Shown: positions 1 through 7,101, numbered from the stretch's first letter. The stretch is 13,375 nt of DNA from Candidatus Anaerobutyricum stercoripullorum (GCA_019114885.1 DXEQ01000089.1:1-13375), one strand, 5' to 3'. A program made the numbers and translations. The notes: a model not told the origin generated them from the letters alone.

Positions 1-1
1 G

Positions 2-31
2 GGTATGAATTATGATGAGAAGAATGTCTGA
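2..31 (+). CDS. Possible 3' end of an upstream gene (last nine codons)
   Basis: Reading from base 2, the frame gives Gly-Met-Asn-Tyr-Asp-Glu-Lys-Asn-Val and then TGA at 29-31. It overlaps the start of the DUF4367 gene by 20 bases. DUF4367/anti-sigma-like genes often sit directly after and overlap an ECF sigma factor gene, so this could be a sigma factor tail. Nine residues cannot identify a family, so that is inference from arrangement only. It could equally be a chance open frame. Confidence 0.3.
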   Translation, partial: GMNYDEKNV

Positions 32-818
32 CAAAAAAATATGGAATTCCGGAAAAGAAGAAGACAGGCTTCGAGCAGTTGTCTTTTCAGTAGCAGAGGA
101 GGAAATGAACGAGATTGACCGGGAGACGGAAGGGCTGTCGCATACATTTTCTCCACGATTTGAACGGAAGATGCAGGATATCTTAAACGAACAAAAAAAT
201 GGAACGTCAGCCCGGGAAACAGGTTCTTATCTTGACGCGCTGAGACGACAGGACAAAAAGAAAATGAGCAGGTACACTTTTTCACGCAGCCGTTATATTC
301 TGGCAGCGGCTCTCCTGATGGTTCTGGTTTCAACAGCGGTTTTTGCCAGCGAGGATGTGCGGGAGGGGCTGCGGCAGCTCAGCGTACAGTTTTTCTCAGA
401 CAGGGTGACTGTGGAGAGTACGGAACCAGGCGGAGCGGCTGCTGCCAGTCAAGAAAATGACCCGGAGTCTTTTCATGCCTGTAAATGGAAAACACTGCCG
501 GAAGGATATAAAGTGGCGGAGGAAACAGAGATTCCGGAATCCCACATTTATAATGTTATGTATGAAAATAACAAGGGAGAAACAATTCATTATTCTCAGC
601 ATGACAGTGCGGAGTATACCATCAATATAACTTACGATGAAAAAGACGGCTATCGCAAAAAAATAGATCTGGGCGGTATGGAGGCTTATTCCATATCCAA
701 CGGAGAAACCAATTCCATTTTCTTTGAGAAAGATGGGTATGTATTTACCGTGATGTCCGGCCAGTCGGAAGAAACAATGATCACATGGATTGAGAATTCC
801 GGTATTTTGCCGAAATAA
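12..818 (+). CDS. DUF4367-type single-pass membrane protein, anti-sigma-like architecture
   Basis: This 268-residue protein has a charged, soluble N-terminal part (residues 1-94, rich in Glu, Lys and Arg). One hydrophobic segment follows at about 95-112 (YILAAALLMVLVSTAVFA), then an extracytoplasmic C-terminal domain. The C-terminal half fits the DUF4367 pattern: a Leu-Pro-Glu-Gly-Tyr near 162-166, a middle segment with Gly-Glu-Thr-Ile-His-Tyr-Ser-Gln (189-196), and an ending that pairs a Gly-Tyr-Val-Phe-Thr-Val strand (242-247) with a short Trp-Ile helix. There is no cleavable signal peptide, so a type II orientation with the N-terminus inside is likely. DUF4367 proteins are common in clostridia and often lie beside ECF sigma factor genes. 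A role as regulator or envelope sensor is inference. Starts at 12, 15 and 24 are all possible because the ribosome binding site is cut off by the window edge. Confidence 0.75.
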   Translation: MMRRMSDKKIWNSGKEEDRLRAVVFSVAEEEMNEIDRETEGLSHTFSPRFERKMQDILNEQKNGTSARETGSYLDALRRQDKKKMSRYTFSRSRYILAAALLMVLVSTAVFASEDVREGLRQLSVQFFSDRVTVESTEPGGAAAASQENDPESFHACKWKTLPEGYKVAEETEIPESHIYNVMYENNKGETIHYSQHDSAEYTINITYDEKDGYRKKIDLGGMEAYSISNGETNSIFFEKDGYVFTVMSGQSEETMITWIENSGILPK

Positions 819-875
819 GTGTATTTTGCAAAAATGTAACGAACAGAAACTATTTTTGAAAATAATAAATGTAAA

Positions 876-916
876 AGCAGTGCCCTGTGCGAAGATGGCC
901 GGGGCACTATTTTTTT
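876..916 (+). terminator. Intrinsic terminator after the DUF4367 gene
   Basis: AGTGCCC (879-885) pairs with GGGCACT (902-908). A U-G and a G-C pair extend the stem inward to 887/900. The right arm is followed by ATTTTTTT (909-916), a good U-tract, and AAAA precedes the left arm. This is a standard rho-independent terminator about 60 bases after the stop codon. Its last two T bases are also the first two bases of the -35 box of the next promoter. Confidence 0.85.
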
Positions 917-943
917 GACATAGATTTTGTGCTGTGATACTAT
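915..943 (+). promoter_or_regulatory. Sigma-A promoter for the PH-domain gene (extended -10)
   Basis: A perfect -35 TTGACA (915-920) is followed by a 17-base spacer and the -10 TACTAT (938-943). TG one base upstream of the -10 (935-936) makes it an extended -10 element. Transcription would begin near 950, leaving a leader of about 85 nt before the ATG at 1034. That leader has a tandem AGATGTATAA repeat but no clear structure. Confidence 0.8.
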
Positions 944-1033
944 AAAACAACCGTGCAAAGTAATTGCAAAGATATAATGAACGTGCAGATGTATAAAGAT
1001 GTATAAAGGAAAGAGAAGCAGGAGGGACATATT

Positions 1034-1468
1034 ATGGCTAAGATAGAGAACGGACAGATTCGTGAGATAGAGAGCAATATCATCTGGCAGGACAGGAAGC
1101 ATCATCTCTGGTTTCCGATCAGTTTTACGAAGTATTCGGTGGGCGACGGCCGTCTGTATATCAATTCCGGTCTGCTGTCCTCCCGGGAGGACGAGTGTCT
1201 GTTGTACCGGATCACGGATATCACGCTGACAAGGACTCTGGGGCAGAGGATTTTTGGGACGGGCACGGTGGAGCTTAACACAAAGGATCAGTCCACGCCG
1301 GTGATCCGTCTGGAAAATATTGCCCATTCGGTGGAGGTAAAGCGGATGCTCAGCAATCTGATCGAGAAAGAGCGCGAAGAGAAGAAGGTTGTCGGCCGGG
1401 ATATGTACGGGGCGGCCGGGCATCTGGATGATGTGGATTATGAGGATATTGATCATACAGATCTGTAA
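1034..1468 (+). CDS. Small PH-domain (bPH_2-like) protein
   Basis: This 144-residue soluble protein shows no signal peptide or membrane segment. Residues about 15-112 fit the bacterial PH (bPH_2) pattern: a beta strand leading to Thr-Lys-Tyr-Ser-Val-Gly-Asp-Gly-Arg-Leu-Tyr-Ile (32-43), Ser-Gly-Leu-Leu (45-48), a Tyr-Arg-Ile-Thr-Asp-Ile segment (58-63), and Leu-Gly-Gln-Arg-Ile-Phe-Gly-Thr-Gly (69-77). A C-terminal helix follows (98-117), then a short acidic tail. Most bPH_2 proteins, such as YdbS and YdbT, carry membrane helices next to the domain; this one has only the domain. The molecular role of such stand-alone versions is unknown. The start is supported by AGGAGGG at 1020-1026, seven bases before the ATG. 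It lies between its own promoter and the his promoter, so it is probably monocistronic. Confidence 0.82.
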   Translation: MAKIENGQIREIESNIIWQDRKHHLWFPISFTKYSVGDGRLYINSGLLSSREDECLLYRITDITLTRTLGQRIFGTGTVELNTKDQSTPVIRLENIAHSVEVKRMLSNLIEKEREEKKVVGRDMYGAAGHLDDVDYEDIDHTDL

Positions 1469-1567
1469 CAAAAGACAGAGGCATCCTGTAATATCCGACA
1501 GAAGTGCCGCGGTGTCCGGTCGGCAGGCTACCGTGTTTCAGCCGGACCTCACGTCTCCTGAAATGTG

Positions 1568-1596
1568 TTGACAGACTGCGGGTTTGAGTATATAAT
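1568..1596 (+). promoter_or_regulatory. Consensus sigma-A promoter of the histidine operon
   Basis: TTGACA (1568-1573), a 17-base spacer and TATAAT (1591-1596) match the sigma-A consensus at all twelve positions. Transcription should start near 1602. A promoter this strong on a biosynthetic operon suggests that control acts through a repressor or through the leader that follows, which is inference. Confidence 0.9.
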
Positions 1597-1601
1597 GGAC
1601 G

Positions 1602-1749
1602 TTGCGCCGCTGCGTTACCACTGCGCTGTAATAAAGTGAACGGAAGCAGGATATCCTGAAAGGCGAGTTCGTTTAGGATAGCAGCGTACATTTATTTCAG
1701 GGGGCAGGTACGGCAGCGGGAGGATTTTACAGACGAGAGGATTAGATTT
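1602..1749 (+). promoter_or_regulatory. Structured leader of the histidine operon (possible control element)
   Basis: About 147 nt separate the predicted start of transcription from the hisZ ATG. A nine-pair stem is visible, TATCCTGAA (1652-1660) with TTTAGGATA (1672-1680), including one G-U pair. The 5' segment CCGCTGC (1607-1613) has two competing partners: GCAGCG (1681-1686), which would close a junction around that stem, and GCAGCGG (1713-1719), just before the SD region. There is no T-box GGTGG-ACC core, no U-tract terminator and no His-rich leader peptide. Regulation is inference. AGGATATCCT (1648-1657) is also a perfect DNA palindrome that could be an operator. The likely ribosome binding site is GAGAGGA (1735-1741). 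Confidence 0.4.
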
Positions 1750-3015
1750 ATGAAGGAAAAATTACTGCATACGCCGGAGGGAGTCCGGGATATCTATAAT
1801 TCGGAGTGCCGCAAAAAGACGGCGCTGGAGGAGAAGCTCCATCAGGTGCTGGCCCTTTATGGATATCAGGACATCGAGACACCGGCTTTTGAGTTTTTTG
1901 ATATATTTAACAGCGATACGGGAACGGTGAGCTCCCGGGAGATGTTCAAGTTTTTTGACAGGGATAATAATACGCTGGTGCTGCGGCCGGATATGACGCC
2001 GTCCATCGCGCGGAGCGTGGCCAAGTATTACAGCGACTGCGAATTTCCGCTGCGGCTTTCTTATGTGGGGAACACATTTCTTAATAACAAAAGCTATCAG
2101 GGTAAGCTGGCGGAGAAGACGGAGCTGGGAGCCGAGCACATCAACGATGATTCGGCGGAAGCGGACGCGGAAGGCGTTGTCATGATGATTGACTGTTTCC
2201 TGGCGGCGGGGCTTGCTGATTTTCGCATTGATATCGGACAGAGTGAGTTCTACCGCGGAATCATGGAGGCGCTGGATGTGTCGGAGGAAGTGAAGGCGCA
2301 GATTCATGAGTATATTGAGAACAAGAACTCTCTTGGCATGGAGCTGCTGCTCTCCGATGTGGAGATGAAAGACTGTTACCGGAATATTCTGCTGGAATAT
2401 AATGAGCTTTACGGCGACGCCGCCATGCTTGCCCGGGCAAAGGAACTGACGGTGAATCCGCGGTGCCGGGCCGCGATCGAGCGTCTGGAGCAGGTCTACG
2501 AGGTGATCTGCCAGTACGGATATGAAAAATACATAAGTTTTGATCTGGGCATGGTCAACCATTTTGATTATTATACGGGAATCATTTTCCGGGGATACAC
2601 GTACGGAACCGGCGACGCCATCGGCAAGGGAGGCCGCTATGATAACCTCCTCATGCAGTTTGGCAAAAATGCACCGGCCATCGGTTTCACTATTCTGGTA
2701 GATGAGATGCTCTCGGCACTGGATCGTCAGAACATCCCGGTTTCTCTGAACGCCTTTGCTTATTCTGTTCTCCTCTATGAGAGAAAAGATATGGCGGAAG
2801 CTATCGGCTTTGCCATGGAGCTTCGAAGCGGCGGGCAGAAGGTGGAGTGTATCTGTATGAAAGAAAAGGACCGGGCAGGGGAGTACATTTCCTTCGCAAA
2901 ACAGCAGGGAGCGGAAAATATCTTCGTGCTGGACGGCGACGCGCTGCTGATCCACGATTTTTCCACCGGAAGAATCATAAAGACTGGCCTTAAGGATTTC
3001 AGGAGGGAGTATTAG
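1750..3015 (+). CDS. hisZ: ATP phosphoribosyltransferase regulatory subunit HisZ
   Basis: HisZ is a paralogue of histidyl-tRNA synthetase. It joins short-form HisG to make the active, histidine-sensitive first enzyme of histidine synthesis. The 421 residues show the class II synthetase fold. A Thr-Pro-Glu-Gly-Val-Arg-Asp start (8-14) is followed by a motif-2-like Leu-Arg-Pro-Asp-Met-Thr-Pro-Ser-Ile-Ala-Arg (78-88), Asp-Tyr-Tyr-Thr-Gly (273-277) and Gly-Gly-Arg-Tyr-Asp (294-298). Where true HisRS has Arg-Gly-Leu before Asp-Tyr-Tyr-Thr, this protein has Asn-His-Phe (270-272). The loss of that arginine, and the hisG gene next door, argue for HisZ over HisRS. Residues about 336-415 look like a remnant anticodon-binding domain, which many HisZ proteins lack. 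The gene opens the operon, and hisG starts one base after its stop. Confidence 0.95.
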   Translation: MKEKLLHTPEGVRDIYNSECRKKTALEEKLHQVLALYGYQDIETPAFEFFDIFNSDTGTVSSREMFKFFDRDNNTLVLRPDMTPSIARSVAKYYSDCEFPLRLSYVGNTFLNNKSYQGKLAEKTELGAEHINDDSAEADAEGVVMMIDCFLAAGLADFRIDIGQSEFYRGIMEALDVSEEVKAQIHEYIENKNSLGMELLLSDVEMKDCYRNILLEYNELYGDAAMLARAKELTVNPRCRAAIERLEQVYEVICQYGYEKYISFDLGMVNHFDYYTGIIFRGYTYGTGDAIGKGGRYDNLLMQFGKNAPAIGFTILVDEMLSALDRQNIPVSLNAFAYSVLLYERKDMAEAIGFAMELRSGGQKVECICMKEKDRAGEYISFAKQQGAENIFVLDGDALLIHDFSTGRIIKTGLKDFRREY

Positions 3016-3016
3016 G

Positions 3017-3709
3017 ATGCGATATTTGACATTTGCTCTGGCAAAGGGGCGTCTGGCGAAGACGACCATGGCCATGTTTGAACAGCTGGGAATCACCTGC
3101 GAGGCCATGAAGGATAAAGATACGAGAAAGCTGATTTTTGTTAACGAGGAGAAAAAGTTAAAGTTCTTTCTGGCAAAGGCGTCGGACGTGCCGACTTACG
3201 TGGAGTACGGCGCGGCGGATATCGGCGTGGTCGGAGAGGATACGATTCTGGAAGAAGGACGCAGTCTCTACGAGGTGATGGATCTGGGGTTTGGCCGTTG
3301 CCGCATGTGTGTATGTGGTCCCGTCTCCGCCCGGGAGAAGCTGCAGCATGGCGAGCTGATCCGGGTGGCGTCCAAATATCCGCATATCGCTAAGGATTAC
3401 TTCTATAATAAGAAGTTTCAGACGGTGGAAATCATCAAGCTGAACGGTTCGGTGGAGCTGGCGCCGATCGTGGGACTTTCCGAGGTGATCGTGGATATCG
3501 TGGAGACCGGTTCCACGCTCCGTGCCAACGGACTTGAGGTGCTGGAGGAGATTTGCGATCTCTCCGCCCGGATGGTGGTCAATCAGGTGAGCCTCAAGAT
3601 GGAACAGGAGCGGATCCGGCGGCTGATCCAGGATCTTCGGGCGTTGAAAGCGGCAAAATTCAAATCTACCATTATTGACGCAGGAAATGTGTCAGGAAAG
3701 GAAAAATAA
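3017..3709 (+). CDS. hisG: ATP phosphoribosyltransferase, short form (HisG-S)
   Basis: HisG condenses ATP with PRPP to N1-(5'-phosphoribosyl)-ATP, the committed step of histidine synthesis. At 230 residues it is the short form, which lacks the C-terminal histidine-binding domain and needs HisZ for activity and feedback control. The N-terminus has Phe-Ala-Leu-Ala-Lys-Gly-Arg-Leu (6-13). The middle has Tyr-Gly-Ala-Ala-Asp-Ile-Gly-Val-Val-Gly (64-73). The PRPP-binding loop is Asp-Ile-Val-Glu-Thr-Gly-Ser-Thr-Leu-Arg-Ala-Asn-Gly-Leu (160-173). The ribosome binding site AGGAGGG (3001-3007) lies inside the end of hisZ and suggests coupled translation. The stop codon overlaps the hisD start by one base (TAATG). 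Confidence 0.97.
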   Translation: MRYLTFALAKGRLAKTTMAMFEQLGITCEAMKDKDTRKLIFVNEEKKLKFFLAKASDVPTYVEYGAADIGVVGEDTILEEGRSLYEVMDLGFGRCRMCVCGPVSAREKLQHGELIRVASKYPHIAKDYFYNKKFQTVEIIKLNGSVELAPIVGLSEVIVDIVETGSTLRANGLEVLEEICDLSARMVVNQVSLKMEQERIRRLIQDLRALKAAKFKSTIIDAGNVSGKEK

Positions 3710-5016
3710 TGCGAGTTGTAAAAATAGATAAAGAAAGCACAAAAAATATTTTGAGCGATCTTCTGAAAAGAAATCCGAACCAGTATGGTTCGTACGCGGA
3801 CAGTGTGCAGGAGATTCTTGACGCCGTAAAAGAGCAGGGCGACGAGGCGCTCTTTGCATATACCGAGAAGTTTGACGGCTGTAAGCTGACGCCGGATACC
3901 ATCCAGGTGACAAAAGAGGAGATTGAGGAAGCGTACAGTCAGGTGGATGCTTCTTTAGTGGAAGTGATCCGCAAAGCACTTGTCAATATCCGGGACTATC
4001 ACGAGAAACAGAAGCAGTACAGCTGGTTTGACGCGCAGCCGGACGGAACCATCCTCGGACAGAAGGTGACGGCACTTGCTTCCGTGGGTGTGTATGTACC
4101 GGGCGGTAAGGCGGCTTACCCGTCTTCCGTGCTGATGAATATCGTGCCGGCTCAGGTGGCCGGTGTGGAGAAGATCGTTATGGTGACACCGCCGGATAAG
4201 AACGGAAAGGTGACACCGGCCACGCTGGTAGCCGCTCACGAGGCGGGAGCCACCCATGTATACAAGGTGGGAGGCGCGCAGGCGATCGGCGCTCTGGCTT
4301 ACGGGACAAAGTCCATTGCCAAAGTGGATAAGATCGTGGGCCCGGGAAACATTTATGTGGCGCTTGCCAAAAAAGCCGTGTACGGTCATGTGAGTATCGA
4401 TTCCATCGCGGGACCGAGCGAGATTCTCGTGCTGGCGGATGAGACGGCCAATCCGCGGTTTGTGGCAGCGGATCTTCTCTCACAGGCAGAGCACGATGAG
4501 CTGGCCAGCGCGATTCTGGTCACCACCAGCGAGGCGCTGGCCGAACAGGTGGAAAAGGAGATCGAAGGATTCTTACAGACATTATCAAGGGCGGAGATCA
4601 TCCGGAAGTCCCTCGATAATTTCGGATATATTCTGATCGCGGACAACATGGAGGAGGCCGTGGAGGTGACCAACAATATCGCCTCCGAGCATCTGGAGAT
4701 CGTCACAGCCAATCCGTTTGAGGTGATGACGAAGATCCGCAACGCCGGAGCCATCTTCCTTGGCTCTTACAGCTCCGAGCCGTTGGGAGACTACTTTGCG
4801 GGACCGAATCATGTCCTGCCGACCAACGGTACGGCGAAGTTCTTTTCCCCGCTTGGCGTGGATGACTTCATCAAGAAGTCCAGCATCATCTATTATTCGA
4901 AGGAGGCGCTGCAGCCGATCCATAAGGATATCGAGACATTTGCCAGGGCGGAGAGGCTGACGGCCCACGCCAATTCCATCGCTGTGCGTTTTGAGGAGGA
5001 AGAGAGCCATGCATGA
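3709..5016 (+). CDS. hisD: Histidinol dehydrogenase
   Basis: HisD is the zinc-dependent cytosolic enzyme that oxidises L-histidinol twice with NAD+ to L-histidine, the last two pathway steps. The 435 residues match the family's usual length. Visible motifs are Val-Gly-Val-Tyr-Val-Pro-Gly-Gly (126-133), Gly-Gly-Ala-Gln-Ala-Ile-Gly-Ala-Leu-Ala-Tyr-Gly (188-199), Gly-Pro-Gly-Asn (211-214), Ala-Gly-Pro-Ser-Glu (234-238) and Ala-Gly-Pro-Asn-His-Val-Leu-Pro-Thr (364-372). By comparison with the E. coli enzyme, the zinc ligands are Gln259, His262, Asp361 and His420, and the catalytic pair is Glu327-His328. All are present, so the enzyme should be active. Translation starts on the A of the hisG stop codon. 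The 3' end overlaps hisB by eight bases. Confidence 0.98.
   Translation: MRVVKIDKESTKNILSDLLKRNPNQYGSYADSVQEILDAVKEQGDEALFAYTEKFDGCKLTPDTIQVTKEEIEEAYSQVDASLVEVIRKALVNIRDYHEKQKQYSWFDAQPDGTILGQKVTALASVGVYVPGGKAAYPSSVLMNIVPAQVAGVEKIVMVTPPDKNGKVTPATLVAAHEAGATHVYKVGGAQAIGALAYGTKSIAKVDKIVGPGNIYVALAKKAVYGHVSIDSIAGPSEILVLADETANPRFVAADLLSQAEHDELASAILVTTSEALAEQVEKEIEGFLQTLSRAEIIRKSLDNFGYILIADNMEEAVEVTNNIASEHLEIVTANPFEVMTKIRNAGAIFLGSYSSEPLGDYFAGPNHVLPTNGTAKFFSPLGVDDFIKKSSIIYYSKEALQPIHKDIETFARAERLTAHANSIAVRFEEEESHA
4993..5000 (+). promoter_or_regulatory. Ribosome binding site that decides the hisB start
   Basis: GAGGAGGA inside the last codons of hisD lies eight bases before the ATG at 5009. A longer in-frame reading from the TTG at 4991 would overlap this site and add six residues (M-R-R-K-R-A) not seen in HisB relatives. 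The ATG at 5009 is therefore chosen. Confidence 0.8.
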
Positions 5017-5599
5017 GAGAAGAGCACATGTTGAACGAATCACGAAGGAGACGAAGATCGTCGTTGATCTGGATCTGGACGGCAGCGGCAGAGCGGACGT
5101 CCGGACGGGGGTCGGATTTTTTGACCATATGTTAAACAGTTTTGCCCGCCACGGATTTTTTGATCTGTATTGTTACGTGGAGGGAGATCTGGATGTGGAC
5201 TGCCATCACACCATCGAGGATACCGGCATTGTGCTGGGACAGGCCATCGCGGAGGCGGTGGGGGATAAAAAAGGGATTCGCCGCTACGGGAACTTTCTTT
5301 TGCCGATGGACGAGGCGCTGGTTCTTTCAGCTGTGGATCTGTCCGGGCGGCCGTATCTGGTCTGCGACCTGCCATTTACGGTGGAGAGAGTGGGCGGCTT
5401 TGATACGGAGATGGTGCGGGAGTTTTTCTACGCCGTTTCTTACAGCGCAGCCATGAATCTGCATCTGAAGCTCATGCACGGCGTCAATAATCATCATATC
5501 ATGGAAGCAGCTTTCAAGGCGTTTGCCAAGGCGCTGGATGAGGCGACACAGTATGACAGCCGCGTGACCGATGTGCTGTCCACCAAGGGTGCACTGTGA
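5009..5599 (+). CDS. hisB: Imidazoleglycerol-phosphate dehydratase
   Basis: HisB dehydrates imidazole glycerol phosphate to imidazole acetol phosphate using manganese. This is the monofunctional dehydratase, without the phosphatase domain of the E. coli bifunctional protein, so histidinol phosphatase must be encoded elsewhere. From the ATG at 5009 it is 196 residues, the normal family length. Both metal-binding signatures are intact: Asp-Cys-His-His-Thr-Ile-Glu-Asp-Thr-Gly (64-73) and Asn-Asn-His-His-Ile-Met-Glu-Ala-Ala-Phe (160-169). The early Gly-Val-Gly-Phe-Phe-Asp-His-Met-Leu (34-42) and the terminal Ser-Thr-Lys-Gly (191-194) are typical. It overlaps hisD by eight bases. An 89-base gap to the next gene contains a site GGAGG at 5678-5682 that belongs to hisIE. 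Confidence 0.97.
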   Translation: MHERRAHVERITKETKIVVDLDLDGSGRADVRTGVGFFDHMLNSFARHGFFDLYCYVEGDLDVDCHHTIEDTGIVLGQAIAEAVGDKKGIRRYGNFLLPMDEALVLSAVDLSGRPYLVCDLPFTVERVGGFDTEMVREFFYAVSYSAAMNLHLKLMHGVNNHHIMEAAFKAFAKALDEATQYDSRVTDVLSTKGAL

Positions 5600-5688
5600 T
5601 CCGGAGAAATGTGATGTCGGCGGACGCTGATCGCGTATCTGGTGTCAGGATTTGCGAATAAGTTTGGAATGAATTTTGGAGGAAATGT

Positions 5689-7077
5689 ATGGACTATATA
5701 AAATTGATCGCTCAGATCCCGTCGGGCAGCAGTCCGGAGCAGGCGGAGGAAACGGCCCGGTATTATGACAACTGTGGGGCCGATGAATTATATTATTACG
5801 ATGCGCCATCCTTTGAGGAAGGACAGGAAGAAGATATCAGGACCATGCAGACCATCTGCCGTAATGCGGACATCCCTCTCAATGTCTGCGCGAAGGTGAA
5901 GCGGTTTGAGGATGTCAAGAAGATGATCTATGCCGGGGCAAAGCGGGTTTTTGTAAAGACAGAGGGACAGGATAACCTGGAGGCGGTCAGGGAGGCTTCC
6001 GACCGGTTTGGAGCTGACAGGATCTGTCTCTATCTGGAGATGGATGCCCTCGCTGCCGCCTCTGTCAAAGAAGAGGCGGCGGAAGCGGGCGCCGACCCGG
6101 CAGAGCAGCCGGAAAACGGGACGTTGAGTCTGCCGGAACGCTGTCTGTGCCGCGCCCGAAAGGCTGTGGAGGAAGAGGGCTTTGGCGGAATCGTGCTGGC
6201 CGGAGACTTCATGGACAGCGTCTATGTTCAGACGGCGGACTTTCTGAAGGTAAAATTAAATGTGCCGGTCTTTATCCTGGCGGAGACTTCCGATGCCGCA
6301 GTGGCGGCAGATCTGCTGAGGATGAGCATGGCCTCAGGGATGATTATTGCCGCAAAGACGCAGGATTCCGGCAGCGGTGCCGGGAACAGACCGGATTTCA
6401 TGGAGATCAAACAGGAACTGAAAGCGAAAAAGCTGCCGGTCAATACCTTTGAGACGGCCATTTCTTTTGAGGATTTCAAGTTGAACAGCGACGGCATGAT
6501 TCCGGTCATCACGCAGGACTACAAGACCGGGGAAGTACTGATGCTCGCCTATATGACGAAGGAATCATTTGAGAAGACCATCACCACCGGTAAGATGACG
6601 TATTACAGCCGCAGCCGGCAGGAACTCTGGACGAAGGGAGACACCTCCGGCCACTATCAGTATGTGAAGGCGCTGATGCTGGATTGTGACAATGACACTA
6701 TCCTGGCAAAGGTGGCTCAGATCGGAGCGGCCTGCCATACGGGAAACCGTACCTGTTTCTTTAAAGAGCTGGTCCGCAAAGAATACGACGACCGGAATCC
6801 GTTGGCGGTGTTCGAGGATGTGTTTGCCACCATCCTGGACCGGAAGGAGCATCCGAAGGAGGGCTCTTACACCAACTATCTGTTTGACAAAGGAATCGAC
6901 AAGATCTTAAAAAAGGTCGGGGAAGAGGCGACGGAGATCGTCATCGCATCCAAGAACCCGGACGCCGAAGAGCTGAAATATGAGATCTGCGACTTCCTCT
7001 ATCACATGATGGTCCTGATGGCGGACAGGGGCGTCACCTGGAAAGAGATCACGGATGAGCTGGCGCAGAGGCATTAA
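5689..7077 (+). CDS. hisIE: HisIE with an N-terminal degenerate HisF-like domain
   Basis: This fusion of 462 residues hydrolyses phosphoribosyl-ATP to phosphoribosyl-AMP (HisE) and opens the adenine ring (HisI), pathway steps two and three. HisI spans about 262-360: Gly-Glu-Val-Leu-Met-Leu-Ala-Tyr (281-288), Asp-Cys-Asp-Asn-Asp (332-336), and cysteines 333, 349 and 356 with the 16- and 7-residue spacing of the zinc ligands. HisE spans about 374-462, with Gly-Glu-Glu-Ala-Thr-Glu (411-416) and Glu-Ile-Cys-Asp-Phe (432-436). Residues 1-250 follow HisF along their length: Gly-Ala-Asp-Glu-Leu (30-34), Asp-Ile-Pro-Leu (61-64), Ala-Gly-Ala-Lys-Arg-Val (82-87), Asp-Arg-Phe-Gly-Ala (105-109). The HisF catalytic Cys-Leu-Asp-Val and Gly-Gly-Gly-Ile segments are replaced, so this part is probably not a cyclase. 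Ordinary bifunctional HisIE is about 200 residues. A good ribosome binding site (GGAGG, 5678-5682) supports the start. Confidence 0.92.
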   Translation: MDYIKLIAQIPSGSSPEQAEETARYYDNCGADELYYYDAPSFEEGQEEDIRTMQTICRNADIPLNVCAKVKRFEDVKKMIYAGAKRVFVKTEGQDNLEAVREASDRFGADRICLYLEMDALAAASVKEEAAEAGADPAEQPENGTLSLPERCLCRARKAVEEEGFGGIVLAGDFMDSVYVQTADFLKVKLNVPVFILAETSDAAVAADLLRMSMASGMIIAAKTQDSGSGAGNRPDFMEIKQELKAKKLPVNTFETAISFEDFKLNSDGMIPVITQDYKTGEVLMLAYMTKESFEKTITTGKMTYYSRSRQELWTKGDTSGHYQYVKALMLDCDNDTILAKVAQIGAACHTGNRTCFFKELVRKEYDDRNPLAVFEDVFATILDRKEHPKEGSYTNYLFDKGIDKILKKVGEEATEIVIASKNPDAEELKYEICDFLYHMMVLMADRGVTWKEITDELAQRH

Positions 7078-7101
7078 AAGGGACACAAAAACGAGGTCAA
7101 A

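Noticed and set aside
686..1471. A 261-codon minus-strand frame
   Set aside because: It crosses the terminator, the promoter and the PH gene and has no family resemblance or start signal.
1514..1547. GTCCGG/CCGGAC as a terminator after the PH gene
   Set aside because: The stem is only six pairs around a 22-base loop, and no T-tract follows.
1595..1639. A 14-codon frame with one His codon as a his leader peptide
   Set aside because: Its ATG lies inside the -10 box, upstream of the predicted transcript start, it has a single His codon and no ribosome binding site.
1602..1749. A histidine T-box riboswitch upstream of hisZ
   Set aside because: No GGTGG-type T-box core, no terminator helix and no room for a full Stem I in a leader of about 147 nt.
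1762..3108. A 448-codon open frame on the minus strand
   Set aside because: It is antisense to hisZ and the start of hisG, has no recognisable family, and is explained by the codon use of hisZ.
5614..5661. A 15-codon frame between hisB and hisIE
   Set aside because: It has no ribosome binding site and no similarity to the start of HisH, HisA or HisF. It is most likely chance.
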